From an uncultured Lachnospiraceae bacterium (GTDB lineage Bacteria; Bacillota; Clostridia; Lachnospirales; Lachnospiraceae): a stretch of DNA of 6,587 nucleotides. Of this stretch, positions 5,395-6,587 are shown piece by piece (within the stretch, counting starts at the first letter, position 1; every line of letters starts with the position of its first letter). A program made the position numbers and the translations under genes. Under the pieces are notes generated by a model. That model worked only from the letters and a program-made list of their open reading frames with translations, did no database searches and was not told where the DNA came from. Where the stretch lies: the NCBI GenBank assembly GCA_910579325.1, contig CAJTTU010000059.1, positions 1 to 6,587 of the forward strand. Reading direction: 5' to 3'.

Positions 5395-6252
5395 ATGAGA
5401 AAAGCAGTGATAACGGCGGTGATGCTGGTATTTTTTTGCATTCTGTGCGGTTTTACGCCCCGGATGCCGGAAATGTTTGACGGAGCGGATCTGTTTACGG
5501 CGGAAGAGGAAGAACGGCTGCTGGAGGAAGCGGAAAAAACGGAGGAACGGACCAGGACGCAGATCATTTTCCTCACTTATGAGGATGCCGGAGGCAGGAG
5601 CGCGGAGAAGTATACAGATGATTTCTGCGACGACCGGGAATTCGGATACGGCGGTGACGAGGAAAAAGCCTTTATGATGCTGGCGATCGATATGGATAAC
5701 CGCGAGGTGTATGTAAAGACGGGCGGAACAGCGATCGCCAGGGTCACGGATCGTGAAATCGAATATATTTTGGACGGGATTTTTGAATGGATGCCGGACG
5801 GAGATTATGTCCGGGCGGCGGAGGCTTTTCTGGAGGCGGCCGAAAAAGCGCTGGAGGAAGATATATTTAATGAAGCGTCAGCTGACGGCGAATATGAATA
5901 TGATGCGGGAGAAAGGGGACAGAACCGGAACGACTACGGATCGAAGCAGGAAAAAGAGTCCGTCACGGTTACTGATATTTTCATTCGCTTTCTGATTTCC
6001 ATGGCGGCCGGGGGCACGGCGGTGGGCCTGATGCTGCTGAGAAGAAAGACAGGCAACAGGCCGGGAAACGCCGCTTATATGGCGTCTTCGCCCCGGGTGA
6101 TTCGCCGGTCTGACCGCTATATCAATACTACGGTGGTCAAAACCCGTATCAATACGGACAAACACTCCGGTTCTTCCGGCGGCGGTTCGGGCGGCTCTTT
6201 CCATACCAGCAGCGGTGGCAGTTCCTATGGTGGAGGCGGCAGAAGCTTTTAG
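5395..6252 (+). CDS. TPM-domain membrane protein, YgcG-like, with a Gly/Ser-rich tail
   Basis: This 285-residue protein begins with a signal peptide or signal anchor (about 1-20: two basic residues, then a hydrophobic stretch). No clear lipobox is seen, although cysteines occur at 15 and 18. A TPM domain (TLP18.3, Psb32, MOLO-1 family) spans about 27-157. Its signs are the opening DGADLFTAEEEERLLEEA, then FGYGGDEEKAFMMLAIDMDN, and EVYVKTGG ahead of the helical part. An acidic linker (about 158-190) leads to one membrane helix (about 194-215) followed by RRK, which suggests the C-terminus is inside the cell. The tail ends in a Gly/Ser-rich segment (258-285) finishing GGGGRSF, common in bacterial YgcG-like proteins. 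The TPM domain should face outside. Plant TPM relatives act in photosystem II repair, but the bacterial role is not established. It is the second gene of an operon with the zinc-ribbon protein, which suggests joint action at the membrane. Confidence 0.88.
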   Translation: MRKAVITAVMLVFFCILCGFTPRMPEMFDGADLFTAEEEERLLEEAEKTEERTRTQIIFLTYEDAGGRSAEKYTDDFCDDREFGYGGDEEKAFMMLAIDMDNREVYVKTGGTAIARVTDREIEYILDGIFEWMPDGDYVRAAEAFLEAAEKALEEDIFNEASADGEYEYDAGERGQNRNDYGSKQEKESVTVTDIFIRFLISMAAGGTAVGLMLLRRKTGNRPGNAAYMASSPRVIRRSDRYINTTVVKTRINTDKHSGSSGGGSGGSFHTSSGGSSYGGGGRSF

Positions 6253-6258
6253 TGTGCT

Positions 6259-6344
6259 GTCTGCTTCCTGTAATCTCCTTCGTTTTGGGATTGAAAAAAT
6301 GGAAATTATCGTTTAAAATATATCGTGGAAAAAACGAAGCAGAC
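6259..6344. repeat. split inverted repeat flanking the cyclophilin promoter
   Basis: The right arm AAAACGAAGCAGAC (6331-6344) is matched in reverse complement by two left pieces: GTCTGCTTC (6259-6267) and CTTCGTTTT (6278-6286), which share the TTC part. In other words, the left arm is interrupted by about 14 bases. The arms enclose the promoter at 6291-6319. In read-through RNA from the upstream operon they could form a long-range stem, but the loop is over 40 bases, so this is not a standard terminator. Confidence 0.4.
6291..6319 (+). promoter_or_regulatory. sigma-A-type promoter of the cyclophilin gene
   Basis: TTGAAA (6291-6296) and TAAAAT (6314-6319) each match the consensus at five of six positions, with 17-base spacing. 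Transcription would start near 6326, leaving a leader of about 95 bases. It makes the cyclophilin gene an independent unit even if the operon upstream reads through. Confidence 0.72.
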
Positions 6345-6348
6345 GCAG

Positions 6349-6379
6349 ATGCGGGGGTATCCGCATGAATACATTTGCG
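6349..6379 (+). promoter_or_regulatory. two mutually exclusive small hairpins in the cyclophilin leader
   Basis: ATGCGG (6349-6354) can pair with CCGCAT (6361-6366) over a six-base loop. Alternatively CCGCA (6361-6365) can pair with TGCGG (6375-6379). The middle segment can serve only one of them. Both stems are short (five or six pairs), and no terminator or Shine-Dalgarno site is directly enclosed, so regulation is only a possibility. Confidence 0.3.
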
Positions 6380-6419
6380 GAAAGCCCGGAATGAATTACG
6401 ATGAAAAGAGGAGAAAAGA

Positions 6420-6587
6420 ATGGCACAGAATCCGATTGTAACCTTTGAGATGGAAAACGGTGATATTATGAAAGCGGAATTATATCCGGAGATCGCGCCG
6501 AACACGGTGAACAACTTTATCAGCCTGATAAAAAAAGGTTTTTATGACGGTCTGATTTTCCACCGCGTGATCGCGGGCTTTATGATT
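6420..6587 (+). CDS. cyclophilin-type peptidyl-prolyl cis-trans isomerase (partial, right edge)
   Basis: The first 56 codons of a cyclophilin run off the window with no stop. These enzymes speed cis-trans isomerisation of X-proline bonds during protein folding. The N-terminus has the compact bacterial form: PIVTFEMENGDIMKAELYPE, then APNTVNNFISL (26-36), and FYDGLIFHRVIAGFMI (41-56). FHRV carries the catalytic arginine (Arg49, equivalent to Arg55 of human cyclophilin A); Phe54 and Met55 match its Phe60 and Met61 in the proline pocket. No signal peptide is present, so it should be cytosolic. AGGAG at 6409-6413 ends six bases before the ATG and fixes the start. ATGs at 6391 and 6401 are out of frame and reach stops quickly. 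The C-terminal half cannot be assessed. Confidence 0.95.
   Translation, partial: MAQNPIVTFEMENGDIMKAELYPEIAPNTVNNFISLIKKGFYDGLIFHRVIAGFMI

Noticed and set aside
5395..5454. A lipoprotein signal at the TPM N-terminus
   Set aside because: The cysteines at 15 and 18 lack the small residue needed just before a lipobox cysteine (the contexts are FFC and ILC).
4410..5576. A 388-codon open frame on the minus strand opposite the zinc-ribbon and TPM genes
   Set aside because: It crosses two well-supported + strand genes, has an amino-acid make-up typical of antisense shadows (rich in Arg, His, Pro, Ser) and shows no family motif.
5477..5677. Short + strand frames inside the TPM gene (also 5753-5995)
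   Set aside because: They are alternate frames of the TPM coding sequence, rich in Arg and Lys, with no ribosome site.

Overview
The window looks like chromosomal DNA of a Gram-positive anaerobe of the class Clostridia, most probably a Lachnospiraceae-type bacterium. This is inferred from a full-length type III glutamine synthetase, purine-rich Shine-Dalgarno sites, sigma-A-like promoters, U-tract terminators, mid-range base composition, and a zinc-ribbon/TPM gene pair of the kind known from Firmicutes. No mobile element, CRISPR array, rRNA or tRNA is visible. All five convincing genes lie on the + strand.

Layout. (1) Positions 1-157 are the leader of the first gene, with a possible weak hairpin and a strong Shine-Dalgarno site. 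(2) 158-2275 encodes a 705-residue type III glutamine synthetase (GlnN). (3) 2276-2759 is a 484-base intergenic region. It holds a strong intrinsic terminator, a second long hairpin readable from both strands, a small inverted repeat, three direct repeats at 11-base spacing, an extended -10 promoter, and an inverted repeat at the predicted transcription start of the next gene. A minus-strand small RNA is possible here but unproven. (4) 2760-4193 encodes a 477-residue protein with an N-terminal XRE-like helix-turn-helix and a roughly 400-residue C-terminal part that I do not recognise. (5) A good sigma-A promoter (4237-4265) precedes a two-gene operon. Its first gene (4344-5381) encodes a double zinc-ribbon protein with a single C-terminal membrane helix. 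Its second (5395-6252) encodes an exported TPM-domain protein with a membrane helix and a Gly/Ser-rich tail. (6) Another good promoter (6291-6319) drives a cyclophilin-type peptidyl-prolyl isomerase that runs off the right edge (6420-6587).

How the genes relate. GlnN assimilates ammonia. The regulator has its own promoter, flanked by repeats that share a TTTGA core, which suggests autoregulation; nothing in the sequence shows that it controls glnN. The zinc-ribbon and TPM proteins are co-transcribed and both predicted to be membrane-anchored, with soluble parts that could meet on the cytoplasmic face. They are the best candidate for a poorly characterised system here. The cyclophilin is probably a separate housekeeping unit, although no clear terminator separates it from the operon upstream.
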